Shown piece after piece: positions 15,945 through 25,019 of a stretch of DNA of 64,000 nucleotides. The DNA is taken from positions 1 to 64,000 of the forward strand of contig JBFWRS010000009.1 of NCBI GenBank assembly GCA_050248795.1, in the 5' to 3' direction. Each line of letters begins with the position of its first letter. Within the stretch, counting starts at the first letter, position 1. Under the pieces are notes generated by a model. It did no database searches, was not told the DNA's origin, and saw only the letters and a program-made list of their open reading frames with translations. The position numbers and the translations under genes were made by a program. This stretch comes from CAZTDU01 sp050248795. Its GTDB lineage: Bacteria > Pseudomonadota > Gammaproteobacteria > Burkholderiales > SG8-39.

Positions 15945-16881
15945 CCACCTCCGCCCAGCGCGCCAGTTCATCGTGGAAGAACTGGTTGGCTTCGTCCGCG
16001 CCCTTGGGCGTGGGCACCGCACCCAGGCCGAGGAGGCGCTCGCGCATGTCGGGAAGCTGGATCAGCCGCGACACCTCGGCATTCACCTTGAGAACGACGG
16101 CGCGCGGCGTCCCGGCGGGCGCGAAGATGCCGAACCAGGAGGTCAAGGTGTAGCCCGGGATTCCCGCCTCGATCATGGTTGGCACGTCGGGAACCGAGGC
16201 ATCGCGCGCGGCCGACGTCACCGCAAGTGCGCGCATTTTCCCGGACTTGATCTGCGGCACCACCGCGGGAAGGTTCGAGAACACGCTATCGATCTGCCCG
16301 CCGAGGAGATCCGTGAGGCTCGGTCCGGTTCCCTTGTAAGCGATGTGCAGCCAGTCGATGCCCGTCTTCTGCGCCACCAGCACGCCACACAGGTGCAGCA
16401 CGCTGCCAACGCCCGAGGAGCCGTAGCTGATCTTGCCGGGGGACTGCTTCGCCGCGGCGAGCAGGCCCTTCAACGACTTGTGCGGCGAAGCCGCATTCAC
16501 CAGCAGCACGTTCGCGGTCGATGCGATCGGCGCGATGTAGATCAGGTCCCGCCGGGCGTCGTAGGGCATGTGCTTGTACAGCGACGGATTCACCGCATTC
16601 GAACCCGAAGTACCGACGAGCAGCGTGTAGCCATCCGCAGGCGACTTGGCGACCACGTCGGAACCGACGTTGCCGTTGGCGCCGCCGCGGTTCTCCACCA
16701 CCACGGACTGGCCCCAGGTCTCGCTGAGTCGCGGGCTGAGCAGGCGCGCGAGCACGTCGGTGGTGCCCCCGGCCGCATAGGGGACGACGAGCCGGACCGG
16801 CTTGGTGGGATACTCCTGCGCCGCTGTTTGCGGCGCAGCAAAAGGCAGCAGGGCAAGCAGCGCGATTGCGAACCGACGCAT
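15916..16881 (-). CDS. Bug/TctC-family tripartite tricarboxylate transporter receptor
   Basis: A 321-residue exported binding protein. The signal peptide (MRRFAIALLALLPFAAP, cleavage near TAA-QE) is followed by YPTKPVRLVVPYAAGG, the hallmark mature start of the family. NRGGANGNVGSDVVAKSPAD and the GVPTM/GTPRAV-type C-terminal blocks are also present. Family members bind carboxylates and related small molecules in the periplasm. Most, like this one, are orphans without TctA/TctB membrane genes nearby. It is divergent from the TauD-like dioxygenase across 54 bp and may sense or deliver that enzyme's substrate. Its 3' end overlaps the MetE-like gene by 29 nt. Confidence 0.95.
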   Translation of the reverse strand: MRRFAIALLALLPFAAPQTAAQEYPTKPVRLVVPYAAGGTTDVLARLLSPRLSETWGQSVVVENRGGANGNVGSDVVAKSPADGYTLLVGTSGSNAVNPSLYKHMPYDARRDLIYIAPIASTANVLLVNAASPHKSLKGLLAAAKQSPGKISYGSSGVGSVLHLCGVLVAQKTGIDWLHIAYKGTGPSLTDLLGGQIDSVFSNLPAVVPQIKSGKMRALAVTSAARDASVPDVPTMIEAGIPGYTLTSWFGIFAPAGTPRAVVLKVNAEVSRLIQLPDMRERLLGLGAVPTPKGADEANQFFHDELARWAEVVKASGATAD

Positions 16882-16935
16882 GATGTCTCCTCCTCTACCC
16901 GCCGGAAGTGGCGGGCCTCCAATTAATATACTCGC

Positions 16936-17799
16936 ATGATCATGATCAGGCGGCTAGGTCCGGCGTTCGGCGCAGAGGTCAGCGGCGTCGACCTGTCGGC
17001 CGAACTGGACGAGGACACCTTCCGCGCCATCGAGCGCGCCTACGTCGAGCACTCGGTGCTGCTGTTTCGCGGGCAGCGCATGAGCGACGAACGTCATGTG
17101 CAGTTCAGCCGACGTTTCGGCGAGCTCGAGGTCCATGTGCTGCGCGAGTACGTGCACCCCGATCACCCGGAGCTGTACCGCATCTCGAACATCATCGAGA
17201 ACGGCAAGCGCCTGGGCATTCCCGATGCCGGCAACTACTGGCACACCGACCTTTCCTACACCGCGATGCCGAGCCGCGGCTCGATCATGCAGTCGCACAA
17301 GGTGCCGCAGCGTGACGGCAAGGCGCTGGGCGACACGTCCTTCTGCAGTACCGCCGCGGCGTACGACGCGCTGCCGGAGAGCCTGAAGCGCCGCATCGAC
17401 GGCCTGAAGGCGGTGCACCGCTTCTGGGACCGCTACCTTGCCGAGCGCAAGAAGGCCGGCCAGCAGGTGGAAGTCTCGGCCGAGCGCCGCGCGCAGACGC
17501 CGGACGTGGTGCATCCGGTGGTCAAGACTCACCCCTTGAGCGGACGCAAGTGCCTGTTCGTCAACGAGGGCTTCACGATCTCGGTGCTCGGCCTGCCCGA
17601 GGACGAATCGCGCGAACTGCTGCAGGAACTCTATTCATACTGCGGCCGCCCCGACAACGTCTACCGGCATTCCTGGCAGGTCGGCGACGTGGTGATGTGG
17701 GACAACTGGGCCACGCAGCATCGCCTGAACGTCGACTACCGGCCGGACGAGCCGCGTTTCATGCAGCGCACCACGCTGGTCGGATCGACCGCCTTCTGA
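16936..17799 (+). CDS. TauD/TfdA-family Fe(II)/2-oxoglutarate dioxygenase
   Basis: A 287-residue oxygenase. The iron-binding facial triad is visible: H103 and D105 in WHTDLSY, and the distal His in ATQHRLNVDY near 261. The 2-oxoglutarate-binding Arg is in PRFMQRTTL near 273-277. Family members hydroxylate taurine, 2,4-D, alkyl sulfates or carnitine-like compounds and release succinate and CO2. The start ATG is 54 bp from the divergent Bug gene; a second Met two codons later is possible. The substrate is unknown. The nearby sulfatase and Bug protein make a sulfur- or carboxylate-bearing substrate thinkable. Confidence 0.9.
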   Translation: MIMIRRLGPAFGAEVSGVDLSAELDEDTFRAIERAYVEHSVLLFRGQRMSDERHVQFSRRFGELEVHVLREYVHPDHPELYRISNIIENGKRLGIPDAGNYWHTDLSYTAMPSRGSIMQSHKVPQRDGKALGDTSFCSTAAAYDALPESLKRRIDGLKAVHRFWDRYLAERKKAGQQVEVSAERRAQTPDVVHPVVKTHPLSGRKCLFVNEGFTISVLGLPEDESRELLQELYSYCGRPDNVYRHSWQVGDVVMWDNWATQHRLNVDYRPDEPRFMQRTTLVGSTAF

Positions 17800-17816
17800 G
17801 CTGCCGGCCTGGCAGT

Positions 17817-18125
17817 TCAGGCCGGGGACAGGATGTGGATCACGCGGCTGGCGATCATGTCCTTCGTCTTCGCCGCGTAGGCCGCCATGTGCGGCGCGGC
17901 GGCGTGGGCCTTCAGCGCATCCATGCTGTCCCATTTCTCGACGACGACGAAAGTGTCCGGACCGTACCTCGTCTGGAACGGCAAGGCGTTGTCCGCGTCC
18001 ACTGCGGCGCCGTACTCGATGCAGCCTGCTTCCGCCTTCACGACGGGGACATTGGCGCGGAAGTGCCCGAGTATCGCGTCGCGCATGCCGGGCTTGGCGG
18101 TGATGACGGCAAGTACATGGATCAT
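17817..18125 (-). CDS. Antibiotic biosynthesis monooxygenase (ABM) family protein
   Basis: A 102-residue small ferredoxin-like alpha/beta-barrel protein. It starts MIHVLAVITAKPGMRD, continues EAGCIEYGAAVD and TFVVVEKWDSMDALKAH, and ends with the VIHILSPA strand, the usual ABM/YgiN layout. Members act as quinol or heme-degrading monooxygenases or as stress-related dimers. The same frame stays open upstream without start signals or homology, so the ATG at 18125 is used. It is convergent with the dioxygenase (17-bp gap) and downstream of gamma-glutamyltransferase. Confidence 0.85.
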   Translation of the reverse strand: MIHVLAVITAKPGMRDAILGHFRANVPVVKAEAGCIEYGAAVDADNALPFQTRYGPDTFVVVEKWDSMDALKAHAAAPHMAAYAAKTKDMIASRVIHILSPA

Positions 18126-18148
18126 GGTCTTCGACTCCCTGTTCCAGC

Positions 18149-19888
18149 TTACCAGGCGATGGCGAAAGCGGGAAAGCAGTGCGACTTGGCACCGCGCGGG
18201 TCGCAGCCTGCCTCGATGAGTCCGCTCTCCTCGTCGATGGCGGCGCACGAGACGAAGCCTTCGGTCCAGTCGGGCGCCACGTCCAGGTCGTGGCCGCGCC
18301 GGCGCAGTTCGTCCATCACCTTCGTGCCGAATCGCGCCTCGATGCGCGTGCGGTTCGGTTCGCTCGCGTGCGGCGCGAAGAACCCCGGCGTGTGTTCGGA
18401 CGAAAGCCGCGGCGCCTCGATCGCCTCGGGAATGGACATGCCGAAGGCCGCGCGGCAGAGGTAGAACTGCAGCAGCCACTGGCCCTGGTTGTCGCCACCC
18501 ATGGTGCCGAAGGCCATCCAGGGCCTGCCGCCACGAAAAGCCATCGACGGCGTCAGCGTGGTGCGTGGCCGCTTGCCCGGCGCGACCACGTTGGGGTGGT
18601 GCGCCGGCGCGAGGTAGAAGGTCATCATGCGCACCGACAGCGGGAAGCCCAGGGATTCGATCACCTCCGCGGACGAGATCCACGCGCCGCTCGGCGTGAA
18701 GGAAGCCATGTTGCCCTTCGCGTCAACCGCGTCCACGTGCACCGTGCCCGCGCCCCAGTCCTTTGGCGTCAGCAGCTCGTCCTGCGGCAGCAGCGCCGCG
18801 TTCCTGCGCGCGTCCCCGGGGCGCAGCTCGCGGCTGGCGTGCCGCATGTCGATCAGCGCCGCGCGCCGTTTCGCGTAGTCGTCCGACAGCAGCACTTCCG
18901 CAGGCACGGGCGCCTGCGACGGGTCGCCGTAGTACTGCTCGCGGTCGGCATACGCAAGCTTCATCGCCTCGATCAGCAGGTGGCAGTAGTCCGGCGTGCC
19001 GAAGCCGATCTTCGCGAGGTCGAACTGCCACATCAGCGCCAGCGTCTGCAGCTCGGCCGGCCCCTGCGACCAGAACCCGGTCTTGAAGAGCTCAGTGTCG
19101 CCGAACTTGAGCGACGCCGGCTCCTCGATCTTCGTCTCGAACGAGGCCAGGTCCTCGCGCGCGAGCAGGCCGTCGCGCTCGCGCGAGAACTTCGCGATCT
19201 CCGCGGCGACGTCGCCCCGGTAGAACGCCGCGAGCGGATCGCGCGCCGAGGCAAGGTAGTCGAAGGTCCGCGCCAGCGCCGGGTTGCGGAACAGTTCGCC
19301 GACCTCGGGCACGCGATCCCCGGGAAGGTAGAGCCGCGCGCTGCCCGGCCACTCGGCGCGAAAACGCGCCGCCATCGGTCCGATGCCGTACTTGTGCTGG
19401 TTGCGCAGGCCCTCGGACACGGGAAAGCCGTCCTTCGCAAGCGCCAGCGCGGGTGCAATGACGTCGCGCAGCGGCAGCGTGCCCCACTGCCGCAGCGCGG
19501 TAAGCAGCGCGCCGAACGCGGCGGGCACGCCTGCGGCGAGGATGCCGGCGTCCGGTATGTCGGCGAGGCCGCGGGCGAGGAACGCCTCGGGCGTGGCGCG
19601 CGCGGGTGCAGCCATGTTGCCGTTGACCGCGATCACGCGCGATTCGCCCGCAAGCCGCACCAGCAGCGGGCATTCGCCGCCGATGGTATGCATCTGCGGA
19701 TTCACCACGCCTTCGACGAAGCTCGCTGCCACCGCGGCATCGATGGCATTGCCGCCGGCCTTGAGCACGTCGGCGCCGGCGTTCGCGGAAAGATTGCTGT
19801 TCGACGCCACTGCGCCACGCCGGCCCATCAGCCGCGGATGGAACGTCGTCGCGTCGGTGGGCAGAATCCGATACGCGCGCCTGCTCAT
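18149..19888 (-). CDS. Gamma-glutamyltransferase family protein
   Basis: A 579-residue Ntn-hydrolase proenzyme. The N-terminal part has GGNAIDAAVAASFVEGVVNP; the autocleavage and nucleophile region reads GAGTVHVDAVDAKGNMAS, with the Thr of GTVH at the expected start of the small subunit. GKRPRTTLTPSM and GTMGGDNQGQW match the small-subunit glycine-rich motifs. No signal peptide is seen, so it is probably cytoplasmic, unlike the periplasmic glutathione enzyme of E. coli. Related cytoplasmic enzymes process gamma-glutamyl or cephalosporin-like amides. ATG at 19888 gives the normal N-terminus. It follows the sulfatase gene by 91 bp. Confidence 0.9.
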   Translation of the reverse strand: MSRRAYRILPTDATTFHPRLMGRRGAVASNSNLSANAGADVLKAGGNAIDAAVAASFVEGVVNPQMHTIGGECPLLVRLAGESRVIAVNGNMAAPARATPEAFLARGLADIPDAGILAAGVPAAFGALLTALRQWGTLPLRDVIAPALALAKDGFPVSEGLRNQHKYGIGPMAARFRAEWPGSARLYLPGDRVPEVGELFRNPALARTFDYLASARDPLAAFYRGDVAAEIAKFSRERDGLLAREDLASFETKIEEPASLKFGDTELFKTGFWSQGPAELQTLALMWQFDLAKIGFGTPDYCHLLIEAMKLAYADREQYYGDPSQAPVPAEVLLSDDYAKRRAALIDMRHASRELRPGDARRNAALLPQDELLTPKDWGAGTVHVDAVDAKGNMASFTPSGAWISSAEVIESLGFPLSVRMMTFYLAPAHHPNVVAPGKRPRTTLTPSMAFRGGRPWMAFGTMGGDNQGQWLLQFYLCRAAFGMSIPEAIEAPRLSSEHTPGFFAPHASEPNRTRIEARFGTKVMDELRRRGHDLDVAPDWTEGFVSCAAIDEESGLIEAGCDPRGAKSHCFPAFAIAW

Positions 19889-19979
19889 GGGAGCAGGGGG
19901 GCCGGGCCCCTCCCGGCATGTGCGCTCGGTGCCTTCCCGGCGCCCCCGCACCCCCCGACCTCGATTCCGCGTCCGGCGC

Positions 19980-21284
19980 TCACGAGGGCTGCGCCATGTC
20001 GGCCTTCGTATAGGGAATCGCGAACTTCGCGTCCTCGGGTATGCCCGGCATCGTCTTCTCCCAGGCTTCGTATCGTTCGCGCATCGCCGCCAAGCGCCGC
20101 GGGTCCCGCTTCGACAGGTTGGCGCGCTCGCGCGCGTCCTCGGCCAGATTGAACAGGAACTCATCGCCTTCCAGCACCAGGTACTTCCAGTCGCCCGCGC
20201 GCAGCGCCTTCTGCCGGCGAAAAAGCATGCGCCAGTAGAGCTCGCGCGGAGAGGGTCGCTCCGGGTCGCGCAGCACCGGCAGCAGGCTTGCGCCATCCAT
20301 CGGGTACTGCGCGTGCTGTGCAACCCCGGCAGCATCAAGAAAGGTCGCGGCCCAATCCATGGTGATCGCGAGCTGTGCCGTCCATGATCCCGGCTTGACG
20401 CGGCCTGGCCAGCGCACCACATACGGCACGCGTATGCCGCCCTCCAGCAGGTCCATCTTCTTCCCCACCAGCGGCCAGGTATCCGAGAATCGCTCGCCGC
20501 CGTTGTCGCTGGTGAAAACCACCAGCGTGTCGGCATCCGCGCCGGTGGCTTTCAGCGCGTCCATGATCCGCCCTATGCCCTCGTCCATCTGGCGGATCAT
20601 GGTGCGGTAGGTCGCAACCGAACCGCCGTCGGTATGGCTGATCCCCGTGCCGATGCGCTCGGATTCCGCCGCGTCCTCGCGCGTCTCCCACGGCCAGTGC
20701 GGCGCGGTGTAGTGCACCGACAGCAGGAACGGCGCCGCCCCCTTCTTCTGCCTGCCGATGAAGTCCACGGCGGCATCCGTGATCAGGTCTGTCAGGTAGC
20801 CGGTGCGGGAGGACTCCTGCTCGCCCTCGTAGAGGTCGTGCACGCCGGCGCTGTCGAGGTGCGAGAAGTAGTCGACGCCGCCGGCGAGCGGGCCGAAGAA
20901 CTCCTCGTAGCCGCTTTTCAGCGGCCCGAAGTGCGGCGGAAATCCCAGGTGCCACTTTCCGCTGAGCGCGGTGCGGTAGCCCGCGTCGCGCAGCAGGGAC
21001 ACGAAGCTCGGGTGCGACGGCGGCATGCCGAGCACCGGATTGCCGCGCGTGCGCGTGGCGATCGGCTCGTCGTTGCCGCCGCGCAGGCGGTAGTGGTAGC
21101 GCCCGCTCATCAGCCCGAAGCGCGTCGGCGAGCAGACCGGGGAGTTCGAGTAGCCGTTGCTGAAGCGCAGCCCCTCGGCAGCCAGGCGGTCCAGCACGGG
21201 GGAGCAGTCCTCGCGGGCGCCGTAGCAGCCCAGGTCGGCGTAGCCGAGGTCATCGGCCATGATGAACACGAAGTTGGGGCGCAT
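19980..21284 (-). CDS. Type I sulfatase (arylsulfatase-like)
   Basis: A 434-residue sulfatase. Metal-binding Asp residues are D11 and D12 in IMADDLGYADLG. The formylglycine site is CSPTR at 51-55, the C-x-P-x-R signature modified by formylglycine-generating enzyme. GKWHLGF and TSDNGGE further support a complete active site. There is no signal peptide, suggesting a cytoplasmic enzyme that cleaves a sulfate (or phosphonate) ester after uptake. A formylglycine-generating enzyme gene is not in the window. It is divergent from the TPR gene at 21399 across 114 bp and upstream of gamma-glutamyltransferase. Confidence 0.9.
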   Translation of the reverse strand: MRPNFVFIMADDLGYADLGCYGAREDCSPVLDRLAAEGLRFSNGYSNSPVCSPTRFGLMSGRYHYRLRGGNDEPIATRTRGNPVLGMPPSHPSFVSLLRDAGYRTALSGKWHLGFPPHFGPLKSGYEEFFGPLAGGVDYFSHLDSAGVHDLYEGEQESSRTGYLTDLITDAAVDFIGRQKKGAAPFLLSVHYTAPHWPWETREDAAESERIGTGISHTDGGSVATYRTMIRQMDEGIGRIMDALKATGADADTLVVFTSDNGGERFSDTWPLVGKKMDLLEGGIRVPYVVRWPGRVKPGSWTAQLAITMDWAATFLDAAGVAQHAQYPMDGASLLPVLRDPERPSPRELYWRMLFRRQKALRAGDWKYLVLEGDEFLFNLAEDARERANLSKRDPRRLAAMRERYEAWEKTMPGIPEDAKFAIPYTKADMAQPS

Positions 21285-21398
21285 GTGCGGATTCTAGGGG
21301 CTCGGCGCCTGCGGCGCGCGCACGTGCCAGGGAAGGGGAATAGCATTTCGCCTGTTCGCCCTGGCGAACGCACAACCCGCACGCTGGAGCGCCTCGCC

Positions 21399-22061
21399 AT
21401 GCCATCAGTCCGGACCTTTGCCGCCACCGCACTTCTTGCCTGCACGCTCGCAGGCGCCCTGCCTGCCGCGCTCGCTGCGCCGCCCGCCGGCCGTGACCAG
21501 GCCCTGTCCTGGCTGGAGCAAGCCGAAACCAGCAAGCGCGCCGAGGCGGTGGTGTGGCTGGCGAACCATGGCGCAATGCAGGACGCGCCCCTGCTCGAAC
21601 GACGCCTGCGTGACGACGACGCGACGGTGCGCAGCTACGCCGAGCGCGCGCTGTGGCTGTTGTGGAGCCGGTCAGGCGACCCCGCGATCGACAAGCTGAT
21701 GGCGCGCGGCGTCGACGAAATGCGGGCCGGCCACCACGCACGCGCGATCGCGACCTTCAGCGCGGTGATCGCGCAGCGCCCGGACTTCGCCGAAGCGTGG
21801 AACAAGCGCGCAACCGTGTACTACCTCGCCGGCGAGCATCGCAAGTCGATCGCCGACTGCGACGAGGTGCTGAGGCGAAACCCGGGGCATTTCGGCGCGC
21901 TGTCCGGTGCCGGCCAGGTCTGGTACGCGCTCGAGGAGTACGACAAGGCGCTCGCCGCATGGCGCCGCGCGCTCGAGGTCAATCCCAACATGGTCGGCGT
22001 GGAGATGAGCATCCGCAGCGTCGAGGAACTGCTGAAGGAAAAGCGCGGCCGCGCCATCTGA
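21399..22061 (+). CDS. Exported TPR/HEAT-like repeat protein
   Basis: A 220-residue protein with a signal peptide (cleavage near ALA-AP at residues 26-27). A helical region with RAEAVVWLANHG and DATVRSYAERALWLLW resembles HEAT-type repeats. Three tetratricopeptide repeats follow: ARAIATFSAVIAQRPDFAEA, the HRKSIADCDEVLRRNPGHF unit, and YDKALAAWRRALEVNPNMV. It is probably a periplasmic scaffold. The frame is open far upstream but only this ATG gives a signal sequence. It stands alone on the plus strand between minus-strand genes, with no visible partner. Confidence 0.8.
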   Translation: MPSVRTFAATALLACTLAGALPAALAAPPAGRDQALSWLEQAETSKRAEAVVWLANHGAMQDAPLLERRLRDDDATVRSYAERALWLLWSRSGDPAIDKLMARGVDEMRAGHHARAIATFSAVIAQRPDFAEAWNKRATVYYLAGEHRKSIADCDEVLRRNPGHFGALSGAGQVWYALEEYDKALAAWRRALEVNPNMVGVEMSIRSVEELLKEKRGRAI

Positions 22062-22085
22062 GGCCGCGGCAGCCCCGCGCGAGCC

Positions 22086-25019
22086 CTATACGTAGTCCTT
22101 CGCGGCGCTGTCGGCATCCTGCGGCCTGCCCATCAGGTAGCCCTGCACGCAGTCGCAGCCGCACTCGCGCAGGAATTCCCGCTGCGCCTCGGCTTCCACG
22201 CCCTCGGCTACCGCCTGCAGGCCGAGCGCGTGCGCGACGCCGACGATCGCCGCGACCACTGCCCTGCTGTCGCTGTCCGCCGGCAGCGGCGCGACCAGGC
22301 TCCGGTCGATCTTCAGCCTGTCTACGTGCTGGCGTTGCAGCATGGCAAGGCTGGACTGGCCGCTGCCGAAATTGTCCACCGCGACCGACACGCCGATCGC
22401 CTTCAGTTTCTTCAGCGTGTGCTGCGCCACCTCGGGCTGCTGCATCAGCGTCGCTTCGACGACTTCCAGTTCGAGCTGCGACGCCGGCAGCCCCGTTTCG
22501 CGCAGTATGCGGGCCACGATATCGGCAAGCCGCGGGTCGGCGAACTGCCGCGCCGAAAGGTTGACCGACACGCGCAATCCTCGCTCGGCGCCGATGAAGG
22601 TGGCCCAGCGGCAGGCCTGCTCCATCACCCACTCGCCGATGCGCATGATCAGCCCGCTGTCCTCGGCGACCTGGATGAACTCCGCCGGCGACACCAGCCC
22701 CCTGGACGGGTGCTTCCAGCGCAAGAGCGCCTCATGCGCGACGACCCTGCCCTCCCGCGCCTCGCAGACCGGCTGGTAGTAAATCAGCAGCTCGTCGCGC
22801 TCGAGCGCGCGGCGCAGGTCGTTCTCGAGTGCCACGCGCCGCGACGCCGCGAGGTTCATCTGATCGGTAAAGAACTGGTAGTTGCCACGCCCGGTTTCCT
22901 TGGCGTGGTACATCGCCGCATCGGCATTGCGGATCAGCGTCTCGGCATCCCGGCCGTCGTCCGGATAGACGCTGATGCCGATCGAGGGCGTCACGGCCAG
23001 GTCCTGCTCCAGCACGCGTATCGGCAGCGACAGCCCCTCGATCACCTTCTGCGCCACCTGCGCCGCATCCGCGCCGCGCTTCAGCTCGGGCAGCACGATG
23101 ATGAACTCGTCGCCGCCGACGCGGCAGATGGTGTCGCCCACGCGCAACTGCTTCGCGAGCCGCACCGCGACCTCCTTCAGCAGCGCATCGCCAACCGCGT
23201 GGCCGAGCGTGTCGTTGATCGCCTTGAAGCGGTCGAGGTCGACGAATATGACCGCGGTCTGCTTGCGGTTGCGCTGCGACAGCGCCAGCGCCTGCGTCAG
23301 GCGGTCTTCCAGCAGCCGGCGATTGGGCAGGCCGGTCAGCGGATCGTGGTCGGCCAGGTGCTTCGCGCGATCCTCGGCCTGCCTGCGATCGGCGATCTCG
23401 GCCTCGAGCCGCTCGTTCGCCGCCTTCAACGCCGCGGTGCGCTCGGCCACCGCATGCTCCAGCGCTTCGCGCGAGGCTTCCAGCGATTCGCGCGCCGCAT
23501 GCTCCGCGCTGACGTCGTCGAAGGTCCACACCGAACCCTGCAAGGGATCTCCCGGCTGCACCGCGCGCCCGGCGAGGTGGCACTGGAACTCGCTGCCGTC
23601 CTTGCGCCGCATGCGCCGCTCGGCGTTGTGCGTCTCCCCGGCCCAGATTCGCTCGTAGCGCGCCTCCCCCTGCTCGAACTCGCCGGCGACGGCGTACAGC
23701 AGCCGCGTTGACTGGTGCAGCAGTTCGCCATGCGCGTAGCCGAACAGCTCCTCGAAACGCCGGTTGCAGCGCATCACGCAACGGTCCTGGATGAACGCGA
23801 TGCCGATCATGGCGCTGTCCAGCAGCGCGTTCTGCTCGCGCACCAGGCGCTGCAGCGCCTCGTCGGCGCGCCTGCGCTCGCTGATGTCCTCGAACAGCCA
23901 CACCGCGCCGCGCGCGGGATTCGCCGGGTCCAGCGGCCGGCCCGACACGCGGCACCAGAAGCCGCTGCCGTCGTTCCGGCGCAGCCACTGCTCGCGCGCG
24001 TGCGCGCGGTCCGTGCCGAGCTCCCGGTACGCCTGCGTGCCGGCCGCATAGTCCTCGTCGGTAAAGTAGAACCGCCGCGCAGGCGCGCCGCTGGCCTCGC
24101 CCGGCGCGTAGCCAAACAGCTCCTCGAAGCGCCGGCTGCAGCGCTGCAGCACGCGATCGCGAAAGAACGCGATGCCGACCACCACGTTGTCCAGCAGCGC
24201 CTGCTGCTCCGCGAGCACGCGCGCCAGGTGCTCCGCGGCGCGCCGCTGCTCGGTGATGTCCTCGTCCAGCCACACCGAGCCCTTGGCGCGGTCCGGCGGA
24301 TCCACCGCGCGGCCGGTAAGCCGCGACCAGAAGGTGCTGCCGTCCCTGCGCCGTGCTTCGCTCTCCGCGGTGTACGAGCCGCCTTGCGCCAGCCGCGCCG
24401 AGCCTTCGGCCACCTGGTCATGGTCGGATTCGCGCGCAAAGATCACCTTGGTCGACAGGCCCGCCATCTCGCCGGGCGAGTAGCCGTGCATCTCCTCGAA
24501 GCGCCGGTTGGTGCGCACGATCCTGCCTTCGCGCACGAAGCAGATGCCGATCTGCGCGGTGTCCAGGATCGCCTCCTGCTCGCGCGCAAGCCGCGCCAGC
24601 TCGTCGGCCTGGCGCCTCCTGCCGGTAATGTCCTCGGCGATCCACACCGTGCCCTGCTGCGTCTGCGCCGGGTTGATCGCCTTGGCGATGATGCGGCACA
24701 GGATCAGCGTGCCGTCGCGGCGGCGCATCTCCCATTCGATGTCCAGCTGTCTTCCCGCGGAGAGGATCGGCACCGCGATCTGACCCAGGGCCTGGTAGCT
24801 GTCGGGAGATGCGTAGACGACGTCGCCCGACTGGCCGACCAGCTCGTCGGCCGACCAGCCGAACATCTCGGCGAACTTCGGGTTGCAGAGGAAGAATTTG
24901 CGTTCGCGCGTGAACGCGATGCCGATGGAGGCATTCGCGAGCACCGCCTCGTACTCCAGCAGCGTGGTGCGCGTGCGCCCGGCATAGCCGGGCGCTACGG
25001 GAAGCGCGTGCTCGTTCAT
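22086..25019 (-). CDS. Four-PAS sensor protein with GGDEF and EAL domains
   Basis: A 977-residue cytoplasmic c-di-GMP signalling protein without transmembrane segments. Four consecutive PAS domains span roughly residues 20-510, each followed by a PAC-like segment (AVWLFEDISERRRADE and similar). A coiled coil of about 40 residues leads to GGDEF (HDPLTGLPNRR, intact GGDEF near 636) and EAL (EALLRW near 763). The EAL domain keeps the Asn in VNLSARQF, the Lys in LKIDRS and the AEGVE motif. The usual DDFGTG is changed to DNFGSG near 881, which may weaken phosphodiesterase activity. ATG at 25019 overlaps the upstream gene's stop (ATGA), so expression is coupled to the DUF6279 lipoprotein. Confidence 0.9.
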   Translation of the reverse strand: MNEHALPVAPGYAGRTRTTLLEYEAVLANASIGIAFTRERKFFLCNPKFAEMFGWSADELVGQSGDVVYASPDSYQALGQIAVPILSAGRQLDIEWEMRRRDGTLILCRIIAKAINPAQTQQGTVWIAEDITGRRRQADELARLAREQEAILDTAQIGICFVREGRIVRTNRRFEEMHGYSPGEMAGLSTKVIFARESDHDQVAEGSARLAQGGSYTAESEARRRDGSTFWSRLTGRAVDPPDRAKGSVWLDEDITEQRRAAEHLARVLAEQQALLDNVVVGIAFFRDRVLQRCSRRFEELFGYAPGEASGAPARRFYFTDEDYAAGTQAYRELGTDRAHAREQWLRRNDGSGFWCRVSGRPLDPANPARGAVWLFEDISERRRADEALQRLVREQNALLDSAMIGIAFIQDRCVMRCNRRFEELFGYAHGELLHQSTRLLYAVAGEFEQGEARYERIWAGETHNAERRMRRKDGSEFQCHLAGRAVQPGDPLQGSVWTFDDVSAEHAARESLEASREALEHAVAERTAALKAANERLEAEIADRRQAEDRAKHLADHDPLTGLPNRRLLEDRLTQALALSQRNRKQTAVIFVDLDRFKAINDTLGHAVGDALLKEVAVRLAKQLRVGDTICRVGGDEFIIVLPELKRGADAAQVAQKVIEGLSLPIRVLEQDLAVTPSIGISVYPDDGRDAETLIRNADAAMYHAKETGRGNYQFFTDQMNLAASRRVALENDLRRALERDELLIYYQPVCEAREGRVVAHEALLRWKHPSRGLVSPAEFIQVAEDSGLIMRIGEWVMEQACRWATFIGAERGLRVSVNLSARQFADPRLADIVARILRETGLPASQLELEVVEATLMQQPEVAQHTLKKLKAIGVSVAVDNFGSGQSSLAMLQRQHVDRLKIDRSLVAPLPADSDSRAVVAAIVGVAHALGLQAVAEGVEAEAQREFLRECGCDCVQGYLMGRPQDADSAAKDYV

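Noticed and set aside
20634..21398. Extending the TPR gene upstream along its open frame to 20634
   Set aside because: The extension lies antisense to the sulfatase core, and only the ATG at 21399 begins with a signal peptide.
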